From assembly GCA_000328365.1 (NCBI GenBank), contig KB296161.1:590502-654501 (forward strand): DNA of 64,000 nt, read 5' to 3'. This DNA comes from Capitella teleta (Eukaryota; Annelida; Polychaeta; Capitellidae). The notes under the pieces were generated by a model. It had not been told where the DNA came from and did not search any database. It saw only the letters and a list, made by a program, of their open reading frames with translations. The position numbers and the translations under genes are program-made. The first letter of the stretch is position 1. Every line of letters begins with the position of its first letter. Below, piece after piece: positions 24,801 to 38,000 of this stretch.

Positions 24801-26701
24801 TGGACAATAAATCGTGGTGAGATATGGAGATTTCGTCCTTGGTGGACAGTGGGCAGGCCCTGATTCGCTTATTTGCCTAATTTGACTCGAATGGTTTTAC
24901 GTCCTAATGATTGAATGTGATTTTCACCTGTCCACCAGGTAAATAAGTCAGTTTGGCTAATAAACGGCGGAAAATAGGACAATTAGGCAAGGGGTCGTCT
25001 CCGATGGGACGACCTGCTGAGAAAGTATAGGGAAGGGGTGTTTAAAACGCCATTGGGGAGATCTTATGACCTTTCTAAAGCATTCGAAGGCCGGATGATG
25101 AGGCATTGTCAGGGGATTTGATTCCGATGGCCTTCTCCTGATTTCGTAAACACCTGTTGCCAGGTGTGGTTTCGATTTCGGTTTGAGAATTTTTCTCAGT
25201 GAAATAGAATTAACATGCAGATGACTCAGTGTCATACACCCGGAGCAATGCTACCGAATATCAATATAAAGGCCGTATAAGTCTGGAAACTAAGTGCAAA
25301 TAATATTGCAGAAGTACTAGCGCGTTATACGTATCTAAAATTCTTCTTCGGAGCCTCTGGCAAAACAGTACTAAGTTCGTCTAAGCACCCTTTGAATTGC
25401 CTGAATTTGGAACTGTAGTAGTCGTCAGGCGTCAGAGAATAAGAGCCCTCGGGAAATTTTTTGGTGGTATAAGGAGAAAAGTAGAAGTCTGGAAGATCCA
25501 GCAAATTTGGGGTTCAGTTACAGAAACGAGTCGAATGGGTCGGACGACCAGTAATCTCAGGCAAGATCGCGCATGTTGTCTATACAATAACACGTTGTAT
25601 GCCTAAGCAGAACGGCTGTGCGTGTATTGACTGAAAGGGGCACAACTATTCACAAGATCACACATAGCTTTGTTTCCCTGGTATTGGCGCACTACCGATA
25701 TCACTGTCTAAGTCTCATTCTTTTCGCCAAACGTTTGATTTGTGGGCCTCTCATAAATCTTTCTCGCAACACATGATCGCTGATAGTCTATAGGCTTTGA
25801 CGGGATGAAAATTAAGTGGAGTTCTATCAACAACAAATTTTTGTTAACACGAAAAGTGCGCTAGGAAGGTGCATTAAAAATACCCGCCTTTTTTCATCAT
25901 TCGATTAAATGGCCACGCGGCCATTAAAAATAACAATTTCGCCACATAGACCTTTGTTAAATATTGGTATATCTGCTTCTGCCTTAAAATATGCCACTAT
26001 ACATGTGTGTCTGAATGAATATTATAGAATATAGAAGGACAAAATTTTGACTGTACCCATATATACATATGCATACATCCGGATGATAATATCACTCTAT
26101 TTTAACGATTTGATAATAGTTACATTATCAACCTGATACTAAAATATCTCACAGAAGGAATAAATTATGCACTTTTGGAAAAATAAATTACTGAGTCTAA
26201 ATTCTCTGAAAATATGTTTGACAAATAATTGTATGATTCACTTAATACTTTCCCGTTTTTATTACTGTTTAATCACCAGAAGTAACATAAATTTATGCCA
26301 GTACGAGTACTCTGTCTGTTCTTGGCCTCATTTGATCCTTTTATAATAAATTCATCGAAATGTTACATACACATTTATTTTGTATTGCTTTAATGCGTCT
26401 ATGAGAAAATTATCGGAGATATCCGTCGATGATTAATAACCTAAAATCGATTTTGAATTAGCGCATAAATCAGGAGCCTCCAGCATTTTGACGAAAAGCC
26501 GTCTCATGCTTCACTCAAATTTGCGCTAGAGCTGATCACGTGAGTTTCTTGGAAATTCAGTGCTGGCAATTTTTATCTGAAAGGCCAATTTATATTCATG
26601 TCAAATTTCAACTTTCTGTGAAAGCGCGATCTATGTTAGGCCGAGAACGTCTCGATCAACCCTCGTATATGTATATTTGGGATACCCCATATCCTCATGA
26701 A

Positions 26702-26795
26702 GCCCGTTTAGCTCAGTCGGTAGAGCATCAGACTTTTAAAGCTGAACAATTTCAGAGTAATCTGAGGGTCAAGGGTTCGAGTCCCTTAGTGGGCG
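26702..26795 (+). tRNA. tRNA-Lys(UUU) with a 21-nt intron
   Basis: Full cloverleaf. The acceptor stem pairs GCCCGTT with AGTGGGC, allowing G-U pairs. The D arm has TAGCTCAGTCGGTAGA, and the anticodon stem pairs TCAGA with TCTGA. The anticodon TTT is at 26735-26737. The T arm AAGGGTTCGAGTCCCTT includes a good B box. An insertion of 21 nt (26739-26759) sits immediately after nucleotide 37, the canonical position of nuclear tRNA introns. A T5 Pol III terminator follows at about 26800. It is an isolated gene inside the HLH gene desert. Confidence 0.93.
26739..26759 (+). other. Intron of tRNA-Lys(UUU)
   Basis: Twenty-one nucleotides between tRNA positions 37 and 38. Removing them restores a normal seven-base anticodon loop (CTTTTAA). 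The intron contains CTGAA and TTCAG, which can pair with each other and extend the anticodon helix. This fits recognition by the tRNA splicing endonuclease. Confidence 0.85.
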
Positions 26796-27208
26796 GAAAT
26801 TTTTGTTTCGTTCGGTTTAAATTTTCATGTCTATGGATACAGATTTTTTTGATTATTTAGTCGAATAAATTTTATGACCAATTTTATGAATTTCATTTCG
26901 CATTCCAAATGGAGAATCACTGGAAGACCGTTATGAATATTCATAACGCACTCGTCTAGCCATTCGTGTTTACTTTCACATGCAGTGTCGTCATAGATAA
27001 GACCTACTGCAGACTCTATTACTAGTACTACAACCAAATGTACTTTTCGCGGCACTCACTTTTCGTGGTCTGAGAGTTGCATCATATTTTCGCGAGATAT
27101 ATTTTTCGCTTTTTCGTTTTTGAGGAATTGAACATGCAGGCCATATAGTCCTTGTATTTTGTATGTATTTTTGGTGGTCCAACATGAGCACCAGGGAAGA
27201 AAAAATAA

Positions 27209-27338
27209 TAAAAATAAAATAAAATAAAATAAAATAAAATAAAATAAAATAAAATAAAATAAAATAAAATAAAATAAAATAAAATAAAATAAAATAAAAT
27301 AAAATAAAATAAAGATAAAATAAAGATAAAGATAAAAT
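27209..27338. repeat. (AAAAT)n microsatellite
   Basis: About 20 perfect AAAAT units followed by AAAGATAAA variants. The long Phe/Ile/Leu/Tyr frame on the minus strand is an artefact of this repeat. Confidence 0.95.
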
Positions 27339-28712
27339 TTAAACATTACCGTCTATATAGTGAAGCACGACCCGTTTGCAAACAAACATTTTGGGTCATG
27401 TGCGTCACGTGACTACCCAAACTTCCAGTCATTGTGCCTGGTGTTCCCTTCATTGTTCATTGGGCCAACTATTTCTCATCCCAAGATCCACCTGCAGACC
27501 GGCATGGATATGATAATTACCTCCACGGGCACCAAATTTCCATACCCGAGCATGTGAACAATGCAGGCGTGCTTTACATTTCAGTCTGTCAGCAACCAGT
27601 TTACGCATGTAATATGAATGAGCAAATTTTTCGCGCTCGACTGGCCAATATGTATTCCAATTTACACGTACATATAGCTGAAATTTCGTCGCGCGGAAAT
27701 TGTATTTATGTTTACAAACTACGTGTATTTGCAAGCTTACTTGCAGGTAGTACAAACATCCGCGTGTTCAGAATCAGTCGATAAAAAGTAAGAAGTAAAA
27801 CTGCTACTATTTTCACACGGCAGGATCATCACTAATTTAGATTCACTTGCGCCTTCAGAACAGAAACGCACAATTCACAAGCACATCGCTGACATGGAAT
27901 GAGTCCCGAACACAGATGCCAGATGTCGGACTTCTGCGATTCGGTTTCACGCAGAGTGGATGAAATCAAAATTGCATCAGCGAATGATGGAAGCGAGTCC
28001 TGCTAATTTCCCTACTTCCACTTCCACGCGATGGGCAGACGATGAGAGGTTTCCCCATCTGTCCAGCAGCGGACAATTGGTCATGTTTGCTGGACAACTT
28101 CTGTTGTTGCGATGAAACCATCTGCAGTTGGAAACGAGTGAAGAGCTAAGATGAAATGGCGGAAAGACCTCCATCTGTTCATTGATTGAAGCGCACTCCA
28201 ATGGTCTTCGGGGCTACTCTGCTATAAGTGATACAGCAAAAGTACTTGAAATTTAAACGTGGGATGGAATTGAGCCACTAAAAAGAGATAATTACGGTGT
28301 GGCCCTGTCTGCGCGAATTGAGCACAGCAGCATGGAGACTTCCTTTTACAAGAGATTGGCTTTTATGCCTTGTGAAGCTCCCCTCTATGTACACGTAATT
28401 AACAATTTAAAACAATTTGACAATTAAACCCTACTAAAATTTTTGAATATGATTTAATTATCAAATAAAATTCACATAAGGCATGATGTCAAATATTCAA
28501 GTTATATTTTGGATTGCCATTTTTGCTTTTGTTTAAATCGATCCTTTTGACCCCCCTCCCCCCTTCCCCCCCCACCAAGTCTCTCCCCATCAGCTCATGG
28601 GAAATTAATGAGACGCATTCGTCAAGGAAATAAAAGTGCTAACAAAATATTAATTACCTCTGATTCACCTGTACTGAGGTGATCATGGTGACACACGTGT
28701 GGACCCCATGCC

Positions 28713-28728
28713 TTCCCACGCTTTTATA
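28713..28728 (-). promoter_or_regulatory. TATA box abutting a CSL-type site, no gene assigned
   Basis: On the minus strand, TATAAAAG is followed directly by CGTGGGAA. Downstream, a short ATG-started frame runs into an AGGTAATT donor-like site at about 28660. I found no HLH-type exon following it, so this may be a cryptic or non-coding promoter. Confidence 0.3.
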
Positions 28729-30168
28729 GGTCATTTAGTGCTATTTATCACTCGGATTTAAGAGGAAAAGGGGAGCGAAGAGAAGAGGGCGAGTTCCGGG
28801 AGTGTGGGAGGGAACGGAGGAGTCACCTGGGCCGGATCGATGTTATTGGCACCTCCACGATTCACACGGCGAGCAGAATCGATTCGCATTGTTTGACAAA
28901 TTGCGATTGCATGTGAGATTCTGAAAATCTGCGCTTTGTGAATGCGCGCCATGCCGCGAAGGTCCAGCCTGTGCACGCAGATCGATTGACTTCCGCTTCC
29001 GGGCAAGTCAGAGTTGTCTTACTAAAATGGCTGAAAGTTTTGGTTATCGATTTGCGCAAGGTCAAAGTCCATTTACGGTGTGTCAACTTTGAGTTGCAAT
29101 TGACGATAAAAGGACAAGTTCTCATTTTGATGGTTGTCACTCGTGCATGTAGAATTGTAGATGTACAATAGTTATCCACGAATCAACTACAATTTGCAAT
29201 GATAAAAAGCATCACCAAATCCCTAAAGCGGCTCATGTGCATGTGGTCTGCTAGAGTTTGCCACATTTTTTACGCAGTAACCATCCCACTAAAGACGCCT
29301 CATCCATGCATTCTGATATTTGATCATGCAGCAACAGCAGATCGCTCCTCACCTCGCGAATCTCTTATGTATACCAAGGATGTTTTAAAACCAACTAGGA
29401 ATAATTTGAACCCCAGGGTTCCAGTTGACGATTCTTCTCACTGCATGCAGCTGGTTGTTTCAGTCAGGTGTTACCCGGATGGTGCTGAATGCTAGGCTGA
29501 TTACAGTGCAGCTGTTAAACTCTGCAAGAGGAATTCTTTAGCAGTTCGAAGTTGGGGACAAACTGCTACTCGGGCTTTCAAAAATCAACGGATTTTCACT
29601 GGACTGACAGCTGCACGCACATCGCACTGGGCAGCGGTCAACGCCTTCTTGTTGGTTTATTAAAATATGTAATATGCATATGCATTGCAACCGGGTCACT
29701 GCAGCATTCAAAGTTTGAAAAAAAAAAAAACAAAAAAAAAAAACAACATTATATTGATTCTGTTGGATCAATTTATCAATGTATTAAATGCCGTGTACCA
29801 TATAATTATAGAGAGCAGCAGTATAATTGCCGATGTATTAATAGAAAATTGTGCCACTACAAGTAATATATCCGCATATAGCACGGCTTGTGAGTTATCA
29901 TTTGAAATACAGAAATTACTGGCACATTAGCCCTGCTTTATGCTGCATGGTGATGGCATTGCGCACAACATACATTCCACGAACCTTACAGTTTGCTCTG
30001 TAAAATTCAATCGAGAACCCTAATCAACAAAACCAGAACTCCCAAGAAATTTGAATCAAAAATAAGGTTTTATTATAATCATGACTAGAGTAAGAAGGAA
30101 TCAGCACTCGCACACATGGCACCCACACATTACAGCAGACACATTCGCACATCGTCAACACATATGCA

Positions 30169-30964
30169 CTAAGGTTTCCGCGAATCAGATTTCACAGTTT
30201 TCGCATTAACAGTTTTCGCATTAACAGTTTTCGTATTAACAGTTTTCTGAGAGTGGCACCGAGGGTCATAGTGAGGGTTCACCTCGACCAGGATTTCTTG
30301 AGGCCTGGGCGAAGGTTCTGGGTAGGAGCACTCCTCGACGGTGGCCATATACGGTGCGCTGACCTCATCTTTTTCTGGATATGAAAAAAATTGTCAAAAA
30401 AATTATCCAAAGAGTGCATGGAATGAAAGACTGACCATGGTCGTTGGCGTAGAGTCTGCCGCACAGCGCCATTTGAAGTTCGTCGATGTACTTGATGGCT
30501 TCTTCAACGACTGTCACCTAAAAGGGCCAAACAAAGGAAGTGAATTAGCAGATGCGCCTTTTGTCTTAGCCCTGCAGATGGTCACCCGAATGAGCAGCAG
30601 GCATGCATCCGCAGATGGCAGGCCACGAGCACGAAATCTGTGCCACATTTTCTGACATTATTATTTTTTTGCAGCTCATCAGTTTACTGGAGCGTGGCGC
30701 TTATAATTTAATCAAATTGCTAATAAGGTGGCGAACGTCGTCTCAGTCCTTATTTATCACCTTGTTCTTTAATGTGAATTAATAGTATGCTTATTTTCGT
30801 TTGTTTACCTTGGTGACCGATTGCTTGCTTGCCAGCGCAGGAACGATGGCTTTCAGGTTGCAGTACTCTCGCATTCTCAGCTTCTTCCTCTGTGTTTTCT
30901 TCTTCTGAGAAACTGATTTCAGTTGAGACGTTTGGGGCAGAGACGTCGATTCTAAGCAAACCAT
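30169..30964 (-). CDS. Helix-loop-helix protein C, complete, about 147 aa, three exons
   Basis: Exons are 30964-30809, 30517-30436 and 30374-30169, in phases 0 and 1 exactly as in gene B. Splice sites are GTAAAC/TTTTAG and GTCAGT/ATCCAG; the second intron is only 61 nt. The protein starts MVCLESTSLPQ. Its basic/helix 1 region is QKKKTQRKKLRMREYCNLKA then IVPALASKQSVTK, and helix 2 is VTVVEEAIKYIDELQMALCG. The tail is acidic and proline-containing, then carries an in-frame 15-bp tandem repeat (KTVNA units) before ending DSRKP. A Met 12 codons upstream is open too, but a pyrimidine-rich acceptor (CTTTCCGCTCCAG) between the two favours a 5' UTR intron and the 30964 start. A candidate 5' exon ends at an AAAGGTTAGT donor near 31320. 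The function is presumed to be as for genes A and B. Confidence 0.78.
30194..30247 (-). repeat. 15-bp in-frame tandem repeat in gene C exon 3
   Basis: Three and a half copies of ACAGTTTTCGCATTA on the plus strand, which read as repeated KTVNA/KTVNT on the coding strand. Unit length is a multiple of three, so copy-number change would keep the frame. Confidence 0.85.
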
Positions 30965-31519
30965 GGCGAAGGCTGGAGCGGAAAGCAAGATGTTGTTCAA
31001 TTGTGGAGGTCATGTACAATTCGTATAATGCTCACTAGATGTGTAAGCAACTATGGGTAATTGAGGATGGCAAACATATGTACACGTATGGCGCATATAT
31101 GTAAAGCAGCTTTGCAGCTGGATTTGATGTATAACTTTTGAAAATTGCAAACATCTGCCGAGATAGAAACAGCAGATGTCCGTGCTCCGTTAACTAGAAT
31201 TCGAACAACCACTTGAAAAATCTATACGTAGCATTTAATTCGATTCACCCATATATGTATTAGCATAATTATAGGTAGTAAACAATGCGTGATGAATAAT
31301 GAAGACAGTACGAAACTAACCTTTATAATGTTAACAACAACCGAAGTACAGAAATTAATACGGTGATCCTTTCCAATTTGAGGGAGATGTCGTCTTCCCG
31401 AGGTCGAGATTGCAAATGCTGCAGAGCTGGAGTTCCGTGTTCATTTAAGCAGCTGGCAAGGGAAGCAGTCACATGACCCGCGCGTGACAGGCGTCGCCCA
31501 ATCAAAAGGCGGGCTGTTG

Positions 31520-34500
31520 TGTTTCCCCCGGGAAGGCGGCCTGACAGCGGTTCTCATGGAAGCCGCTTCCGACGGCGCACGTGCTTCATCTATGAGCGCC
31601 CAGGTGCTTTATTGGCTCATAGTTATCGATAGGAATCAAGCTGATCAGCGCGGCGTGTTATTGAAAGTCTCACCTGGGGTCTGCGATTAATTGCTTTGCA
31701 GCAATGAGTAATGAGACAATCTGCTACTATAACGGCCTGTGATATTGAACTTGATATTATCCCAATACAATATCATCACACACCTGGGTTTTAAGCCATG
31801 AACTAATGAAAAATACACAATAATGCTCAATAACTTTCATTGATCACAATACAAAGACACTTCACACAATAATCAACTTTGTTCTACAAGAAAGCCAACA
31901 CGTGTTTTATGCTCTCAAAAATCTCAAGTTTTTTTTTTATTGTGACTAAATCCCCCTCTGGGATTGTTCTTTCGTCCAGGTTTTCTCCTCAGCCATTTTC
32001 AATAACGGGATCTGAGGTGATCGGCTGAGAAATCGATTTCAAGTCGGATTGTTATCAGATCATTGGGGCACCTGCGTTTCGCAAGAAATCTCATCAAATT
32101 CACCTGCGTAAATGACATTGACACCGTATCTTGTTGCGGAATCAGAAGCCGCTTTCCATGCTGGCATGACAAAGACAATGGTTCATTTGCATGTATGCGC
32201 TGGATTTTTGAAATTAATTTGTGAACGTTATGCAGTACACATACATCATATGCATATTCAATTATTCCTGGAATTACTCAATTACTAAAACTGCTCATGT
32301 TCACGTATGACAAGCGCATGACGTATGACCTCATATTACACCATACACCATATAGATACCACATTTAACCAGAGTAATAATATTTATGAAAGTATAGCGT
32401 CTTAAACTAGTACATGTATCCGTACGTGTAAACTAGTCATTCCTATGCAATATGCTACAATACATCTATGGTTATTGTCCACAGTATGGTGCACTAACTG
32501 CGGTTATACTTTTTTTCGCATTTTTTTTCAGCACTGTGCCCGCACTCTAAGTTTAACTGCAAACATATGACTGTATATATATGTACATGTAAAGGGAACA
32601 GGGGAAAGAAAAGTAAAAAGAAAGATCAAACCCACCTATGATTTTGATCACGTTGATAATTTCTTTTAAAACAGTTCATCCCAATCGATGTAGTAATATA
32701 TAATTCAAGCGATTGGTTTAAAACCCACCCCTTCCCCCGTTTCCTCCTCATCACATCATTATAATAATATATCTATACTGCATCTTTTTTTCCCCAACTA
32801 ACATTTATTGAGAATCGGAATGAGATATATCAAAAGAAAATGCATGTGTAATAAAGATGTAGGCCTGCCTTAGCATCGTGTAGATTTGATTGATTCTATT
32901 TGTACATGTCGATGAATAAACTTCAAGCAGTCGCTGTAGAATGAGACAGAGTAAAATATGCAAATAATTATTACGTTGGACAAGTGATTACACGATGACT
33001 GCTATAATTGGAGCGTCTTAAAAAGTAGGATATATGATTATAAAACGTCTGTCGATTGACACATAATCAATCAGAAAGGAGACGCAATGCAAATTATAGC
33101 GTAATTACTGCTGTGTGTATACACATTGCACACCTTCGGAAAGCGTCGAGGGGTATTTCACGTCGATCAAGCAGTCTGATTTGAAGGGGAAAATCTATGG
33201 AGTTGTTTAACGTGAGAGAACAGGTGCAAAAGGTGCGTTCCAAGTCAGAGATTAGGTCAACACAATCACATGCCCCCAAGAACGTACGGAGGCAAAAGTC
33301 ATTGCGAATGGATCAATAAGCAACAAATGCAACAATGCAGAGACTTGATTGAATTTCTTGTCAACATGATCGGCTTTTCGACCGATTTGCGTCAGATGTC
33401 AGTCCCTCTAAGAACCAGCGCCAAGAATCAAAACAGATGTTCCTCTTTTCTTGCTGCGGCAAGGGAGGCAGCCCTTCGCATAGTAATCGCGCTTCTGTTG
33501 TCCCTCATTGTGTGCATTGTGAATTTCATCGACGGTTGATCTATATGAGCGTCGTCGCTTTTTGGTTACTTGTAGCGGTCAGTCATTAAAGAGGTTTCAC
33601 GGTCAGAATCTGAGAGGTCAATACAATGTAATTGAAAAATTGTATGAAGAGATCGAGTTGCAATAAATCACTTGGCGCGGGTAACAGGTGCACGCCCCTC
33701 CCCCTCTTGAAGCCCATGTGAATTTTTAATTATTCATTTTCAGTAATCATCCCCAACCAAATCTCTGACACTAAATGCCCCCACGTGACACCACGCAACT
33801 GTCATGGCGGCGTCCTGCTCCTACACCTGGGCCCGTGCCAACAGCCCGGAGTTAAAATTACACTTTTGCCTTCTTATTGTCAGATGATCTGTTGGTTTTA
33901 TTAATTAAGGAAGCTCATCGTCAAAGAAAGTGATTAATTCTCTGCGACCATAATGCCTTCTACAGGCACCAGCGGCGCAATTGAGCAAGTGACATGACCT
34001 TGGGGTGACCCCGGGACATGCCAGCATTGACCCTTTGGGTGCCACATTAAGCGGCGTGGTCTCATCAACGCAAACATGATTCGGATTTCTCTTTTGTTCG
34101 GTCAGTCACTGACCATCACAGAATCACCATTGATGGTCATAATTGAACAACGCATTGAATGGATAATTGGGTCATACTGATGTCCGATAGAGCTTTGCAT
34201 GGTGGTGTCCGGTGAATCACGTCATCGCGAGGAGGCGTTTCTAGCACCATTCCAGCCACTGCATTTTTACGCACATGTAAATGATGGTTGCCTTGTATTT
34301 TCATCATTTTCACACTATACACATTTGAGGTATTTGCCCCTGTAATTATGCGTGAATACCTGAATTTCCGTGCTAGCACTTGAACGTGTGAATCCAAACT
34401 CAATGTCATTGTGTTGGCGGTTTCTGGGCAATTAAACACCTTGAATGTTTGTGTATATTATGGTTATGATATCCTTACAATTGAGCACCAATAGCATGAA

Positions 34501-35001
34501 TGCATGCCACCTTACATCTCACGCAACTCTCTCATTTCCGCCTCAATAAAATTATAAAACGGTTCTGATAATGAGGACTAGTAAATGTTGAGTGTAATGG
34601 ATTAAGGATGGAATGCATTGTGTCTTAGATTATACCCTGCAGAGACATGGCAGAGGAAAGATTTGATGGATGGCATTGGAACACAAAGACCATGCATGCA
34701 ATACTTTGATTTATGTTCTTAAGATAAGGAGTTTTATCCAGCTTTAGAAATTAATTATTGTTATACACAATTAGCACCGTCCATGAATGGTGCGTAAATT
34801 TAGTAGTAGTAGACTATTACAGTGCAGTATACTACTAGGTTATTCCCATTTTCCAGTACACCTGGATATACATTGTACACGGCGTCCTCGACAGTCCTCG
34901 ACCCCATCGGGCGTTATGATTGTGAATTTTAATTGTACACGTATATTTCGTTTTATATATATATATATATAATTATGTTTCCTCGGTGACTCTGCTGAAA
35001 G

Positions 35002-35039
<38 letters not shown>

Positions 35040-38000
35040 TGGCAGAGCCGGGCGCTGTGTGCTGCCATAGAGAGGCATGATACTTATTCTTCCAAGTTCC
35101 TCTATGGTGCTATTACCCATGTTAGTATGCAGGATAGAGAACATTTGGGATTTGATACAAATAGGGAGAAACCCAGGTCATACATAGCTTCTGTTCTTTA
35201 TAATTGCAGGAACCCCCGTCGCGGACTTCTCTTCTGGCGCCCATTTTATCCGAATGGGTTGGTGGAGAAGTAATATTATTATGCGATCATGCCTCATGCC
35301 AAGCATGGTGTCCCAAAAACTGAGAGTACTTGCATGTGTACAGTAAACTAATGAGTAATTTAATTGTATTTTGTATTTCTTCTTTTCTTCTTTTCTTTTT
35401 CTCTTAATGCACCGTAATTATTGAAGACCTTGTATGTACATGTGCATCAAAGTTTCCTCTCACCATATGGTGCAAGGATATTGATATTAGGAGACTTGAT
35501 ATGACTATTGTGTAAATCTTATATCGCGTTTCAATTCAGTATATACACAGACAGGATAAAACATTCTATAATAATGGGTGAAGTAATGGCAATAATCTAT
35601 TCGTGCCCAAACACAGTGGCGCGTAGGTCTCGTACTTGTGTGCAAATAATTAAAGACGTGCGTGTTTTCAGAGAGTACACCATGTTTCTTCATAATAGGG
35701 CACTTACTTCAACAGACAATAAACAAGAACATCCAATTTACGTACCAGACATTGCAATGTAATTGCTCTAATCTCGTTGGATCTAAATATGATTACATTA
35801 TTATGTAAAATGTCAAAAATGTCTATACTGAAAATGAGCTGCTTTGAGCTGAATTCACGCCGTAAACAGTTTGCTTTGGCACTTGTGACTTGTGAAGTTC
35901 TGTGAACTCTTAGACAAGGTTGAAGTTGCTCTCCCGAGGCCTGTAGAGATCAGAGATCAGAGATGCCAGAGCAGCCCTAGTTATCACAACACACATGTGC
36001 AAGTTCCAATTTCACTGCGTGCCACCTTCAAAGGCCAGAACCAACATTCAATTAACTAGCAACCAGACACCTGACTCCAGATGAACTTACTTTAACTCGA
36101 GCGTCTTTTCAGCACCAAACAATGTGAATGTTATTCTTGGCAAAACAGAGCCTTTCGTCCTTTAACAAAACCCCCGACCAACACAGCGAGCAAACGTAGA
36201 AGTGAAAACCCTACCATGCAATAATTTCATAATTAAACCCTTGAAGTACTAAGAAGATTGCATAACAGGTGTGATGACCTAGGTCATACTGGGACACAGC
36301 CCTCTCTTGAAGATTGTCAGCTAAAGAAAAAAACATCAAATTACAATATTATGCTTGTGCTCACCTTAAAATATAATAATAATGAAAACCATACATACAG
36401 TGTGAAGAAGCCACAAGTTCACAGGGTGAAGTGGTGTCCGGAGGTTAAGCTACCCCAGGGGGCAATTCACAGGGGGTGTATTCACCTAAATATGACCAGA
36501 GGCTTCTACAATTCCTTTGCATTCAAGTGTCTCCTCTTACATTCATAACATTGTCATCAACTAGAAGAGAGAAGTGAATTATTTTATAATTGGTAATAAA
36601 AAAAGAACACTATTTGTTGTCAATTTTCTTTCTTCCGAAATCTCTAAAAATATCAAAACTTTTGCAAATAAAATGTTGAGCGGGGTTTATCAAAGCGCAT
36701 TTCAGGGTTATAGCGTGGGTGGTGCAAGTGAATAAGACATACATTAAATACCACGTGAACCATTAAAACATCCAATTAGTAAGTGGAAAACCTGTAATTT
36801 AACTTGATTGCAGGGTTCTGAATGAAAGCAAACCTGTTGATAACCTGATACATACAGCGATGAGTCTTGTTTGCAAAGTTTAAAATCCTTGGCCAAGGAC
36901 GTCAGTTCATTGTGCGTTAGAATCCGAAGGCCAAAGCACATGCAATCCTGCGTTTGATCCGACATTGTCATTCAAAGCGCGAAGCAGCAACAGATGGAGC
37001 AGAAGCAAGCCTTTCAGTCACATCTATGGGTGCCACACAACACCTGTATAATGACCCCCACCTTCCAAGGAAATTCTTATGAGTTATGACCTATTTTGAT
37101 GAGATGAATTATGGGGTATACAATGAGTTGAATAATGGTACTAGCTTGAACTCGGATTTTCTCCCCCATTATGGTTTGTTCTTGCGGAAACATGAAGCAT
37201 TGAACTAAAATGCTCCGATATCATTTTTATTGAGTGACCGAAATCCCTCTCCGTAAATCGCTGACCTGACGCCCACTCACCACCAACATGTGACTGCTTG
37301 CAGATTCCAATAGTCATAAACTTAACCTCTCATGCTAATTGCAACACCTTTACTCAACGAATCAGACATTTTTCTTTAGCATAGAGTAAACATAAATAGG
37401 GTGCTAGTGTTTAGTCATAGAGAGATGAGATCAGTCGGAGTTTTACAACCCTGAGTAAATCCCGCATGGTGTGCAATTATCCTCCTGTGGTTTGTTCTTA
37501 CTTTGTGATCATTTACACAGGTGTTGAATCGCCGCAATTGTGATTTATTTCACCTGAGGGTCGGTGCTGTATATATGAGCCTGTATTGTAAGCAGGTCTG
37601 TGTTTTATTATCCACTTTGGAATCTGTGTATATATGATACCCGTCATGTAGGAACTAGTAGCGGTATAGTTTGACAAAGTAAATCATGGAAAAATTCTAT
37701 AGTTTACCCACAGCATAAGTAACAGGACACAAAGACGTTTACACTATACATGAAATTGGTGGTTGGCATACCATTAATGGCAACTTGACACATTGCCTTA
37801 ATGAATGACCAAGTGTTTCACTTAACAGTATACAAGTCATCAATCTGACAAGCCCTTCTATCCGTTCTTTGATTGTGTGTGGGGTATTTTTCTCTCCTTT
37901 CAGCGGGTATAAAACTGTCTTATGCGCGTCGTGATCGCTCAGCAGCAGGTGGTTTCTCACGCAATAGCGACGGAGGTGTTTCCTGATTGACGTTGATTCA

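Larger units (their letters stand above)
10500..26700. other. 16-kb gene desert between HLH genes B and C
   Basis: I see no exon with recognisable homology. Many of the window's CACCTG/CAGGTG E-boxes and most of its perfect CGTGGGAA CSL sites (13486, 13737, 15593, 21694) lie here. It also holds a promoter-like cluster at 15160-15385, an (AAATT)n run at 14862-14910, a 32-base T run at 18864-18895 and a TTA run near 21232-21262. The plus and minus frames around 15465-15773 have no domain similarity and look like chance. Confidence 0.55.
26860..30168. other. Non-coding region 3' of HLH gene C
   Basis: No supported exon. It contains the (AAAAT)n run, a perfect 20-bp palindrome at 26929-26948, a C-rich tract near 28553-28576, E-boxes near 27488, 28668, 28825 and 29465, and a minus-strand TATAAAAG (28728-28721) touching a CGTGGGAA site (28720-28713). 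Confidence 0.55.

Noticed and set aside
27056-27346. 96-codon Phe/Ile/Leu/Tyr-rich frame
   Set aside because: Translation of the (AAAAT)n repeat.
33270-33539. 89-codon plus-strand frame with a hydrophobic end
   Set aside because: No similarity, no promoter or signal that marks it as a gene, and composition like the surrounding DNA.
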